64,000 nucleotides of DNA. Source: Stutzerimonas kirkiae (GTDB lineage: Bacteria > Pseudomonadota > Gammaproteobacteria > Pseudomonadales > Pseudomonadaceae). Positions 9,443-18,400 of the stretch are shown here, piece by piece. The notes beneath the pieces are model-generated. The model was not told where the DNA came from. It saw only the letters and a program-made list of their open reading frames with translations, and ran no database searches. The position numbers were made by a program, and so were the translations under genes. Within the stretch, counting starts at the first letter, position 1. Each line of letters begins with the position of its first letter. The stretch spans positions 88,234-152,233 of the forward strand of contig NZ_QJUO01000006.1 of NCBI RefSeq assembly GCF_004327335.1, written 5' to 3'.

Positions 9443-9552
9443 AGGCGCAATGCCGCGATGTCCAACTGTCACTCGCACGAGCGGGACCAGACCACTAGCG
9501 GCAACCGTGAGGCCCCCGCGGCCTGTGTCTGGTTCAACGGAGCAGAGAGACC

Positions 9553-11757
9553 ATGCCTATACAGAATTCACCTTCGCCCCGCACGCGGCTGGGCACCGCC
9601 ATCGTGCTGGCTTCGCTCGGGCAGCCGCTGTTCGCCGCCGAGCCGGCCGCCGAGCCCCGCGCCGCCGCCCTGGGCACCGTGACGGTGACCGCCACCCGCC
9701 GCGAGGCCAGCCTGCAGGAAGTGCCGGTGGCCGTGTCGGTGGTGGACGGCGAGCAGCTCGAACGCGACAACCGCAACAACGTCTCGAGCATCGTGCAGCA
9801 GGTGCCGACCCTGAATTACCGCGCCGGCGCTTCGAACAAGGACACCTCGCTGTTCGTGCGCGGCGTCGGCACCATCTCCACCTCGCCGGGCGTCGAGCCG
9901 ACCGTGGCCACGGTGGTCGATGGCGTGGTGTTCGGTCGCCCCGGGCAGTCCACCCTGGACCTGCTCGACCTGCAGCGCATCGAAGTGCTGCGCGGCCCGC
10001 AGGGCACCCTGTTCGGCAAGAACGCCTCGGCCGGGGTGCTCAATATCGTCAGCCAGGACGTGCCGGAGGAAACCCGCGGCTACGTCGACTACTCGCATTT
10101 CGGCAAGGGCAACGAGCACCGCCTGCGCTTCGGTATCGGCGGGCGCCTGACGGACACCCTGAAAGGCTCCCTGAGCACCCTGTGGGGCGCCTACGACGGC
10201 AATGTGAAGAACGTCCACAACGGCCACCGGGTCAACGGCTACGACCGCAAGGGCGTGCGCGGCAAGCTGGTGTTCGAGCCGAACGAGGACCTGCGCGTGA
10301 CCCTGATCGCCGACCATATGGATGGCGAGGACGACCTGCCCAACGGCGTGATCACCGCGACCAGCAACGCCACCTTCGCCAGCGCCCTGCGCCCGGTGGT
10401 CGCCAGCGCGGACAACCGCCGCATCAACACTGACTACCGGACCTACGTCGAGGACCGCAACAGCGGCCTGTCCGGCCAGGTCGACTGGCGCCTCGGTGAT
10501 TTCACCCTGACCTCGATCAGCGCCTGGCGCGGCTGGGACAACACCCAGTATCAGGATGGCGACCGCCTGGCCACGCTGCCGCTGGCTGCTTCCCACGACA
10601 AGGGCGAGGTGGACTACGAGCAGTTCTCCCAGGAATTCCGCCTGACTTCGCCGAAAGGGCAGTTCAACGAATACGTGCTCGGTGCCTACTACTTCCACGG
10701 CCGCTCCGACGAGCGCTACCAGCGCTGGTCGACCAATGCCGGCGTGCTCGACCATGGCCGCGCCGACTACAGTGTGCGCAACGACAGCTTCGCGCTGTTC
10801 GGCGAGAACACCTTCAACTTCACCGACGACCTGCGCGGCATCCTCGGCCTGCGCTGGACCTACGACGAACTGGACTACGAGCACCGCCGCGTCTCGACCT
10901 CGGCGGTGGCGGTCACCGGCATCCAGCCCTCCACCTCCAGCAGCGGCTCGGTGGACGAGGACGGCTTCAGCGGCCGCGTCGGCCTGCAGTACGATTTCAC
11001 AGACGACCTCGTCGGCTACCTGACCTACTCGCGTGGCTACAAGGGGCCGGCCTACAACACCTTCTTCAACATGCAGCCGCGCGACACCGGCGCGCTCAAG
11101 CCGGAAACCTCCGACGCCTACGAGCTGGGCCTGAAGGCGACCGCGCTGGACAAGCGCCTGAGCGCCAACCTGGCGCTGTTCCATACCGACTACGACGACT
11201 ACCAGGCCAACTTCTTCGATACCGTGGCGGGCCAGGTGGTGACCCGGCTGATCAACGCCGGCAGCGTCAAGACCCAGGGCGTCGAGCTGGACGCCGCCTT
11301 CCAGGTCACCCGCCAGTTCAAGCTGTCGGCGGCGCTGGCCTACACCAAGGCACGCATCGACCACTTCAACTGTCCGGCGGGCGCGGCGGCCACCTGCGAC
11401 ATCGACGGCGGCCGCCTGCCGTTCACCCCGGACTGGAAGAGCCATGTGCGCGCTGACTACAGCATCCCGCTGGGCAATGGCCTGGATGTGGAACTGTCCA
11501 CCGACTATAGCTGGCAGGACGCGGTGCAGTTCAGCCTCGACCAGAACGCCGACACCGTGCAGGACGCCTACGGCATCTGGAACGCCAGCGTTGCCCTGGC
11601 CGACTATGACGCCGGCTGGCGCGTGGCACTGCTGGGCAAGAACCTCGGCGACAAGTCCTACGCCCAGGCGCTGGCGACCGGTGGCGGGCACGTCTACCGC
11701 GCCGTGCCGCGCGACGACGAGCGTTACTTCGGCATACAACTGCGCAAGGATTTCTGA
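9553..11757 (+). CDS. TonB-dependent outer-membrane receptor, cluster I
   Basis: 734 residues. Signal peptide (MPIQNSPSPRTRLGTAIVLA..LFAAE), then a plug domain with TVTVTATRREASLQEVPVAV and IEVLRGPQGTLFGKNASAGV, then a beta-barrel ending in YFGIQLRKDF with a C-terminal Phe. The plug style (EVPVAVSVV..RGPQGTLFGKN) is that of receptors for carbohydrates, aromatic or sulfur compounds rather than classical siderophore receptors. It is the first gene after a LacI-type operator and is followed by a flavin monooxygenase, so it probably brings in the compound that enzyme attacks. Confidence 0.95.
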   Translation: MPIQNSPSPRTRLGTAIVLASLGQPLFAAEPAAEPRAAALGTVTVTATRREASLQEVPVAVSVVDGEQLERDNRNNVSSIVQQVPTLNYRAGASNKDTSLFVRGVGTISTSPGVEPTVATVVDGVVFGRPGQSTLDLLDLQRIEVLRGPQGTLFGKNASAGVLNIVSQDVPEETRGYVDYSHFGKGNEHRLRFGIGGRLTDTLKGSLSTLWGAYDGNVKNVHNGHRVNGYDRKGVRGKLVFEPNEDLRVTLIADHMDGEDDLPNGVITATSNATFASALRPVVASADNRRINTDYRTYVEDRNSGLSGQVDWRLGDFTLTSISAWRGWDNTQYQDGDRLATLPLAASHDKGEVDYEQFSQEFRLTSPKGQFNEYVLGAYYFHGRSDERYQRWSTNAGVLDHGRADYSVRNDSFALFGENTFNFTDDLRGILGLRWTYDELDYEHRRVSTSAVAVTGIQPSTSSSGSVDEDGFSGRVGLQYDFTDDLVGYLTYSRGYKGPAYNTFFNMQPRDTGALKPETSDAYELGLKATALDKRLSANLALFHTDYDDYQANFFDTVAGQVVTRLINAGSVKTQGVELDAAFQVTRQFKLSAALAYTKARIDHFNCPAGAAATCDIDGGRLPFTPDWKSHVRADYSIPLGNGLDVELSTDYSWQDAVQFSLDQNADTVQDAYGIWNASVALADYDAGWRVALLGKNLGDKSYAQALATGGGHVYRAVPRDDERYFGIQLRKDF

Positions 11758-11769
11758 GCTGGAGACGCC

Positions 11770-11795
11770 GTGGTGCGCATAGCGCACCCGGCGCA
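11770..11795. repeat. single REP-like unit
   Basis: GTGGTGCGCATAGCGCACCC is one unit of the TGCGCCATGCGC repeat family, placed between the receptor and monooxygenase genes of cluster I, where it could limit read-through or stabilise the upstream mRNA. Confidence 0.5.
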
Positions 11796-11870
11796 AGAGC
11801 TGCGTGCAGAACCCACCCGAGCCGACACAGAACGACCGGGCGGTATTGTCATCCATCCAGGTAGATTCCC

Positions 11871-13193
11871 ATGAGCCAACCCCGTCAACTCCGTCTCGGC
11901 GCCTTCCTCATGGCCACCGGTCACCATGTGGCCGCCTGGCGCCACCCGCAGGTCAACCCGGACCCGCTGGACCTGGCCGGCTACAAGCGCGCCGCGCGGA
12001 TCGCCGAGGCGGCCTGCTTCGATGCGCTGTTCGTGGCCGACAGCGTGGCCGCGCCGACTGACGCCATTGCCAGCCGCACCGCCCGTTCGGTGTACTTCGA
12101 ACCGCTCACGCTGCTGTCGGCGCTGTCGGCGGTGACCGAGCGCATCGGCCTGGTCGGCACCGTCACCACCAGCTACAACGAGCCGTACCACGTGGCGCGC
12201 AAGTTCGCCTCCCTCGACCACCTGTCCGGCGGCCGCGCCGGCTGGAACCTGGTGACCTCGGATGCCGCCGCCGAGGCGCAGAACTTCGGCCTCGAGGCGC
12301 ATATCCCGCACGCCGAGCGCTACGCCCGCGCCAGCGAGTTCCAGCAGGTGGTGCAAGGGCTGTGGGACAGTTGGGCGGACGACGCCTTCGTGCGCGACCA
12401 GGCCAGCGGGCAGTTCTACGACCCGGCCGGGCTGCACGTCCTCGACCACGTCGGCGAGCACTTCCGGGTGAAGGGCCCGCTCAACGTGGCGCGCTCGCCC
12501 CAGGGGCGGCCGGTGCTGGTGCAGGCCGGCTCCTCGGAAACCGGCCGCGAGCTGGCGGCGCGCACCGCCGAGGTGGTGTTCACCGCGCAGACCTCGCTGG
12601 CCAGCGCCCAGGCCTTCTACGCCGACCTCAAGGGCCGCCTGGGCAAGTACGGGCGCCACGAGGACGAACTGAAGATCATGCCCGGCGTGTTCGTGGTGGT
12701 CGGCCACAGCGAAGCCGAGGCGCGCGAGAAGTTCGAGCAGTTCCAGCAATTGGTGGAGCCCGAGGTGGGCGTCGCCCTGCTCGGGCGCATGCTCGGCAAC
12801 TTCGACCTGTCCGGCTATCCGCTGGACGGCCCGTTGCCCGAACTGCCGCTGACCCAGGACGGCCAGCAGAGCCGGCAGAGGCTGCTGACCGAGATCGCCG
12901 GCCAGGAAAACCTCAGCCTGGCCCAGCTCGGCCGACGCATCGCCGGCGGGCGCGGGCACCACACCCTGGTCGGCACCCCGCTGCAGATCGCCGATGAACT
13001 GCAAGCCTGGTTCGAAGGGCGCGGTGCCGACGGCTTCAACGTGCTGGTACCGCACCTGCCGGCCGGCCTGGAAGACTTCGCCACCCAGGTCGTCCCGGAA
13101 CTGCAACGGCGCGGCCTGTTCCGCAGCGAATACCAGGGCACGACGCTGCGCGAGCATCTGGGACTGAAACGGCCGGGCAATCCATTTTTCTAG
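11871..13193 (+). CDS. FMN-dependent monooxygenase, NtaA/SnaA/DszA (LLM) family
   Basis: 440 residues, the usual length of the NtaA/SnaA/SoxA/DszA branch of bacterial luciferase-like monooxygenases. Family features seen: RQLRLGAFLMATGHHVAAWRHP at the start, the SGGRAGWNLVTS segment, RVKGPLNVARSPQGRPVLVQAG, and a C-terminal FNVLVPHLPAGLEDF. These enzymes use reduced FMN from a separate reductase to cleave C-N or C-S bonds in chelators (nitrilotriacetate, EDTA), sulfones and similar compounds. No reductase is adjacent. With the SsuA-like protein downstream, a sulfur-scavenging role is likely but not proven. Confidence 0.93.
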   Translation: MSQPRQLRLGAFLMATGHHVAAWRHPQVNPDPLDLAGYKRAARIAEAACFDALFVADSVAAPTDAIASRTARSVYFEPLTLLSALSAVTERIGLVGTVTTSYNEPYHVARKFASLDHLSGGRAGWNLVTSDAAAEAQNFGLEAHIPHAERYARASEFQQVVQGLWDSWADDAFVRDQASGQFYDPAGLHVLDHVGEHFRVKGPLNVARSPQGRPVLVQAGSSETGRELAARTAEVVFTAQTSLASAQAFYADLKGRLGKYGRHEDELKIMPGVFVVVGHSEAEAREKFEQFQQLVEPEVGVALLGRMLGNFDLSGYPLDGPLPELPLTQDGQQSRQRLLTEIAGQENLSLAQLGRRIAGGRGHHTLVGTPLQIADELQAWFEGRGADGFNVLVPHLPAGLEDFATQVVPELQRRGLFRSEYQGTTLREHLGLKRPGNPFF

Positions 13194-13262
13194 CGACAAG
13201 CCGCAAGCGACAAGCTGCAAGTGGAAGCGTTGACCGCAAGCGCTGTCGTCCCCGCATGCTGT

Positions 13263-13303
13263 GCAGCTTGCAGCTTGCAGCTTGCAGCTTGCAGCTTGCA
13301 GCT
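13263..13303 (+). repeat. GCAGCTT heptamer tandem repeat
   Basis: The 7-base unit GCAGCTT is repeated 5.9 times without error, ending 15 bases before the aldo/keto reductase ATG. The complementary strand of the unit (AAGCTGC) appears just upstream (13206-13220), so the transcript can fold back on itself. Copy number is likely variable between strains. Confidence 0.9.
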
Positions 13304-13318
13304 CAACGGAGACTTACC

Positions 13319-14362
13319 ATGACCTACACCCCCGCCCCCACCCGCTACCAACGCATCCCCTACCGTCGGGTCGGTCGCAGCGGCCTGCTGCTGCCGGCGC
13401 TGTCCCTCGGGCTGTGGCACAACTTCGGCGATGCCACGCCGGTCGATACCCAGCGTGCACTGTTGCGCACTGCCTTCGACCTGGGGATCACCCACTTCGA
13501 CCTGGCCAACAACTACGGTCCGCCCTATGGCAGCGCCGAGAGCAACTTCGGCCGCCTGCTGCGCGAGGACTTCGCGGCCTATCGCGATGAACTGATCATT
13601 TCCACCAAGGCCGGCTGGGACATGTGGCCAGGGCCGTACGGGCAGGGCGGCAGCTCGCGCAAATACCTGATCTCCAGTCTCGACCAGAGCCTCGCGCGGC
13701 TGGGCCTGGACTATGTCGACATCTTCTATTCGCACCGCTTCGACGCCGACACGCCGCTGGAGGAAACCGCCATCGCCCTGGCCGATATCGTGCGCCAGGG
13801 CAAGGCGCTGTACGTCGGCATTTCCTCCTACTCGGCGGGCAAGACCCGGGAGATCGCCGCCCTGTTGCGCGAGTTGAAAGTGCCGCTGCTGATCCACCAG
13901 CCGGCCTACAATCTGTTCAACCGCTGGATCGAGCAGGACCTGCTGGACGCCACTGGCGAACTGGGTGCCGGCGTCATCGTCTTCACCGCGCTGGCCCAGG
14001 GGCTGCTCAGCGATAAATACCTGAACGGCATTCCGCAGGACGCCCGGGTCAACCGTCCAGGTGGCGCCTCGCTGCGCCCCGAGCACCTGTCCGAGGCGAA
14101 CCTGCAGCGCGCCCGGGCGTTGAACGAGATCGCCCGCCGTCGTGGCCAGAGCCTGGCGCAACTGGCGCTGGCCTGGACCCTGCGCGATCCCCGGGTGAGC
14201 TCTGCGCTGATCGGCGCCAGCCGCCCTGGGCAGATCGTCGAGAACGTCGCCGCCCTGGACAACCTGGCCTTCAGCGCCGAGGAACTGGCGGAGATCGACC
14301 AGCACGCCGTCGAAGGCGGTATCAACCTCTGGGAAAAACCCTCCACCGACTGGCAGGACTGA
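13319..14362 (+). CDS. aldo/keto reductase, YghZ/MgrA type
   Basis: 347 residues from the ATG at 13319, preceded by CGGAG. It follows the YghZ/L-glyceraldehyde-3-phosphate reductase pattern: YRRVGRSGLLLPALSLGLWH, the catalytic Asp/Tyr segment FDLANNYGPPYGSAE, the catalytic Lys in IISTKAGWDMWPGPYG, the His in IFYSHRFDADTPLE and a C-terminal NADPH-binding ALIGASRPGQIVENV. An NADPH-dependent reduction of an aldehyde or ketone is expected. In cluster I it may reduce the carbonyl product released by the monooxygenase; this is inference from position. Confidence 0.92.
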   Translation: MTYTPAPTRYQRIPYRRVGRSGLLLPALSLGLWHNFGDATPVDTQRALLRTAFDLGITHFDLANNYGPPYGSAESNFGRLLREDFAAYRDELIISTKAGWDMWPGPYGQGGSSRKYLISSLDQSLARLGLDYVDIFYSHRFDADTPLEETAIALADIVRQGKALYVGISSYSAGKTREIAALLRELKVPLLIHQPAYNLFNRWIEQDLLDATGELGAGVIVFTALAQGLLSDKYLNGIPQDARVNRPGGASLRPEHLSEANLQRARALNEIARRRGQSLAQLALAWTLRDPRVSSALIGASRPGQIVENVAALDNLAFSAEELAEIDQHAVEGGINLWEKPSTDWQD

Positions 14363-14364
14363 AC

Positions 14365-15300
14365 ATGCTCGCTCGTTTGCTACTCATCGTCGCCGTGCTG
14401 TGCGCCAGCCTGGCCCAGGCCGCCGACCCGCAAGCCCTGCGTATCGGCTACCAGAAGGGCTCGACCACCCTGGTGCTGGCCAAGCAGCACGGCCTGCTGG
14501 AGCGGCGCTTTGCCGACACCCGGGTGCAGTGGATCGAATTTCCCGCCGGGCCGCAAATGCTCGAAGCATTGAACATCGGCAGCCTGGACATCGGCTCCAC
14601 CGGCGACATCCCGCCGATCTTCGCCCAGGCCGCCGGTGCCGACCTGCTGTATATCGGCGCCGAGCCGCCGAAGCCGCAGGCCGAGGTGATCCTGGTGGCC
14701 GAGGCCAGCCCGCTGCGTTCGGTGGCCGAGCTCAAGGGCAAGCGCGTCGCCCTGCAGAAAGGTTCCAGTGCGCACAACCTGCTATTGCGCGCACTGGCCC
14801 GCGAGGGGTTGGCGTTCAGCGATATCCATCCGATCTACCTGGCACCGGCCGAGGCGCGCGCCGCCTTCGAGCGCGGCAGCGTGGATGCCTGGGCGATCTG
14901 GGACCCGTTCTACGCCGCGCTGGAGCTGGAAGGCGGCGTGCGGCTGCTGGCCGATGGCCGGGGGCTGGACCTGAGCGGGCCGTTCTACCTGGCGGCGCGC
15001 TCGTTCGCCGAGGCCCATCCAGCCTTTATCCCCGCGTTGATCGACGAACTGAACCGCGCCGAGGCGCTGACACGCAGCGACGAAGCCGGCAGCCTGCGCC
15101 TGCTGGCCGCCTTCATCGGCCTGCCCGAGGCGGTGCTGGCACGCACCTTCGAACGCCGCCCGTCGTCGCCAATCGGGCCGCTCAGCGAGGCAATCATCGC
15201 CGCCCAGCAGCACACCGCCGACCTGTTCCTGCAGAACCGCCTGCTGCCACGCGCGGTGGACGTGCGCGCCGCGCTCTGGCAGGCCCCGCCGCAGCGCTGA
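14365..15300 (+). CDS. SsuA-like (aliphatic sulfonate type) periplasmic binding protein
   Basis: 311 residues with a signal peptide (MLARLLLIVAVLCASLAQAAD), then LRIGYQKGSTTLVLAKQHGLL, PQMLEALNIGSLDIGSTGDIPPIFAQAAG and VDAWAIWDPFYAALE, the pattern of SsuA/NMT1 binding proteins for alkanesulfonates. It starts 2 bases after the aldo/keto reductase stop. Unusually there is no permease or ATPase gene next to it, so it must dock on a transporter encoded elsewhere or act as a sensor or shuttle. Confidence 0.92.
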   Translation: MLARLLLIVAVLCASLAQAADPQALRIGYQKGSTTLVLAKQHGLLERRFADTRVQWIEFPAGPQMLEALNIGSLDIGSTGDIPPIFAQAAGADLLYIGAEPPKPQAEVILVAEASPLRSVAELKGKRVALQKGSSAHNLLLRALAREGLAFSDIHPIYLAPAEARAAFERGSVDAWAIWDPFYAALELEGGVRLLADGRGLDLSGPFYLAARSFAEAHPAFIPALIDELNRAEALTRSDEAGSLRLLAAFIGLPEAVLARTFERRPSSPIGPLSEAIIAAQQHTADLFLQNRLLPRAVDVRAALWQAPPQR

Positions 15301-15437
15301 GCGGACCTGCTGGGCGCAGGGATGGGGCGAGCGCCCATGTGCCCCGGTAGAATACGCAGCGATACCCATCATCGCGGTTGCCGATGCGCCCTATCCGGGC
15401 TCGGGCACGCCGGCCCATGGTCGGGGCGAAGCCGCTG

Positions 15438-18400
15438 CTACGGGGCCATCAGCCTGGCCAGGCTGCCCAGGTTGGTCTCGATCTCCTCCGCCACGTCCGG
15501 GCCACGGTAGACCATGGAGGTTTCGTGGCGGCTGTAGCCGGGCTGGCGGCTGGCGCTGAACCAGTTGAACGAGCCCACGCAAAGCAGCTCGTCGTCGGCC
15601 ATCAGCAGCTTGCTGTGCACCCGTTGCAGCGCATGGGTACGTATACCGGCGTCGCGCAGGGCGGCGAAGGCTTCTTCGAGGGCCTGGGCTCTGGCTTCGA
15701 GCCGCTCCTCGTCATCGCCCAGGTTGAACGCGCGATCGGTGTAGACGTGGACCTGCACACGGCGCTGCGCCGCCGCCGTCATGGCCGCCAGCGCGCCGGT
15801 TTCCCTGATGCGCGCCAGCTTCAGCCAGGGGCTGACGATATGGATCTCGCGGGCGACCCGGGCGAGGCTGCCGAGCAGGAAACGGTCGTGTTCCTCTGCA
15901 TCGTGCAGGTGGCTGAGGCCCGTGCGTGGCGTCAGCAGGTCGCTGCGTGGCGACGGCGCGAACAGCAGTTCGTTGTCCGCTCGCGCGAACAGGTAGCGCG
16001 CCAGCAGTGCCCGTGGCGAACCGGGCTGGGCCAGGCTGAACAGATCCATGTCGCCGAACACCAGGAAGCTGTCCTCGGCGCGGGACACGGCGACGTTGAG
16101 CATGCTGCGGCGCTGGTCGATGAAGCCGCCGTCGGCGTGCCTGGAGTAGACGGCGGAAAAGAGGATGAGCGGGCGCGCCGCGCCCTGCAGGGCATGCACG
16201 GTGCCGACCGTGACCGATTGTTCGCCCTTGCCGGTGTCGATGCCATGCGCGGCGCAGGCTTCCTCGATGGCGCGGGTCTGCGCGCCGAAAGGGGTGACGA
16301 TACCGACGATCCGCGAGAGGTCCTTGCCGTAGCGCGCTTCCAGTTGCGGGCGCTGCTCCGCCAGCCAGGCGGCGATGGTCTCGGCCTCCAGCAGGTTGTG
16401 GCGGCTGCGTCCCTGGGCACGCTGGCAGATGCCGGCTACATGCAGGTAGCCCAGTGTCGGCAACGCCGGCGCTTGCGGGTTGCCGCGCATCGGTTGCAAC
16501 AGGCCCTGGTAGCAGAGGTCGTTGCAGTAGTCGACGATGCCGTCGTAGCAGCGCCGGTGCTCGTAGAGGTACATGCCGCGCGCGAGCCGGGTGTCGTAGT
16601 GATAGCGGCTGGCGCTCTGGGCGATCTGCATCACGCTGCCGCTGGCGGCGGACTTGCCGAGGCTGGCGAGCCGTTGGTAGCCGGCTTCGTCGGCGGACGA
16701 GGCGAGCAGCCCGGCACTGACCAGGTTGCCCTTGTCGACTGCCGTATTGTTCGAACAGATCGGTTCGATCTGCTCGGTATCACCGATCACCAGGGCCTTG
16801 CGCGCGAGGGCGAAGGAGGCGCCCGCCACTTCCGGCTGTACCTGGCCCGCTTCGTCCACGATCAGCAGGTCGGCGAAGCCGTAGAGGTAGTCGGTCTTCC
16901 AGCCGCCATCCCGCGGCCGGCTGGTGCCGAGCTTGCGCGGCAACATATAGAAGGTGGAAACCACGCAGGGGGTGATTTTCATCCAGCGCCGCCAGCGCGG
17001 AATGACACTGGCCTTGCCGGTCCTGCCGGCGGAGCCTTCGATCTCGCCGAGCTTTTCCTGCATTTCCAGCAGCCAGCGGCCTTCCCAGTAGTGGCTGGTG
17101 AGCAGGAAGATGGGAAAGCGCAGGCGGGTATCGGCCATGGCATCGCAACCGGCCAGGTCGATTTCCGCCGCCCGTGCGGCGAAGTCCGGGCCAAGGGCTT
17201 CGAGTGCCTGGGTCCAGGCGGCGAGTCGCAGTCGTTCCGTCTGCGCGAGCTGGTCGAGGCTTTGCTGGTGCCGTGCCTCGGCATCGAGGGCGAACGTGGC
17301 GTGCGCGCTCCAGGTGGCAAGGGCGGTTTCGATATCCCCCAGGGTCCGCCAGCCCGCTGCCTGGCCTTGCTGGTCGGCGTCGAGCGCCGGCAGCGCCGCA
17401 TCGTGCAGCGCCAGTCGTGCGCACGCGGCGCGTTTGCGGGCGATGGCGGGCAGCCAGCCGAACAGTGCGAGCAGCAGTGGCTCTTGCGCCAGGTAGCGCT
17501 GCAGCCGCTCCTGGCGGGCATGGCAGGCGTCCCGTTGGCGGCTCAGCCGCTGCCTGCGCTCGGCGCTGTCGCCCTGCTCCGCGAGCGCCTGTTGCAGGGC
17601 CTGGCGCGCCTGGGACAATTCGGCCCAGGCGCTGGCCAGGGCGCGTAGGCTGCCGGCGGCATCGACGATGCGCTGGCGCAACCATTCGACGGCCTGCGCC
17701 ACGCTCGGCGCCGGGGCTTCCGGGAACGCCAGGGCGGCTTTTTGCAGGTAGTGGGCCTTGGCCTCGGCCAGGCCGTCGCGGGTTTCCAGTGCGTTGAAGA
17801 ACTGGGCGGTCTGGTATTTCGGGAAGGCTTCCGCTTCCTTGCCCTGGGCCGGCAGATAGGCGCCGAAGCTCTTCGGCTGGGGTAGCCAGCGCCCGGCGAA
17901 GGGGCCGCTGCCGCTGGAAAAGTCCTTGGCGAAGGCATCCAGGATATTGGTCACGGCCTGGTTGTTGGTGGAACTGGCGACGATGACCGGCGGCTCCGCC
18001 TCGGGGCCGGCCAGCGCGGCCTTAGCCCAGAGCGTGGCGATCACCGACAGCAGCAGGGTGGTCTTGCCCGTGCCGGGCGGGCCGTTGACGGCGAGTATGT
18101 CACCCTCGGGGCAGAGCAGCAGGTGGCTCAGCGCGTCGCGCTGGGCATCCGCCAGGGGGTATTGCGCATGGCTGTGCGCCAGGCGCTCGGCGAAGCCGGC
18201 CGCGGACGGCAGGCGAGCTTGCGGCGGGGCATGGTCGAGGGCCGCATAGCGATCGAAGAGGGGCGCGTCAGGGCGGGAGTGGCGGAGGTCGTCGTACAGC
18301 GCGAGGATATGCCGGCTGGCACCGGTGACTGCCTGTTTCTTCTGTAGCAGCAGCTCCGGTACGTGCCGGTAGGCGTCGTGCTCGCCGGGCCAGTCGGCGC

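Noticed and set aside
9568..11856. 762-codon minus-strand frame opposite the cluster I TonB receptor
   Set aside because: Shadow frame of the receptor; low-complexity Val/Ala/Gly composition and no ribosome site.
13194..13318. Heptamer array considered as CRISPR
   Set aside because: Unit of 7 bases without spacers; a simple tandem repeat.
15378..17648. 756-codon open frame on the plus strand opposite the helicase gene
   Set aside because: Antisense shadow of the helicase; no signal, no domain, and its composition follows from the GC-rich codons of the real gene.
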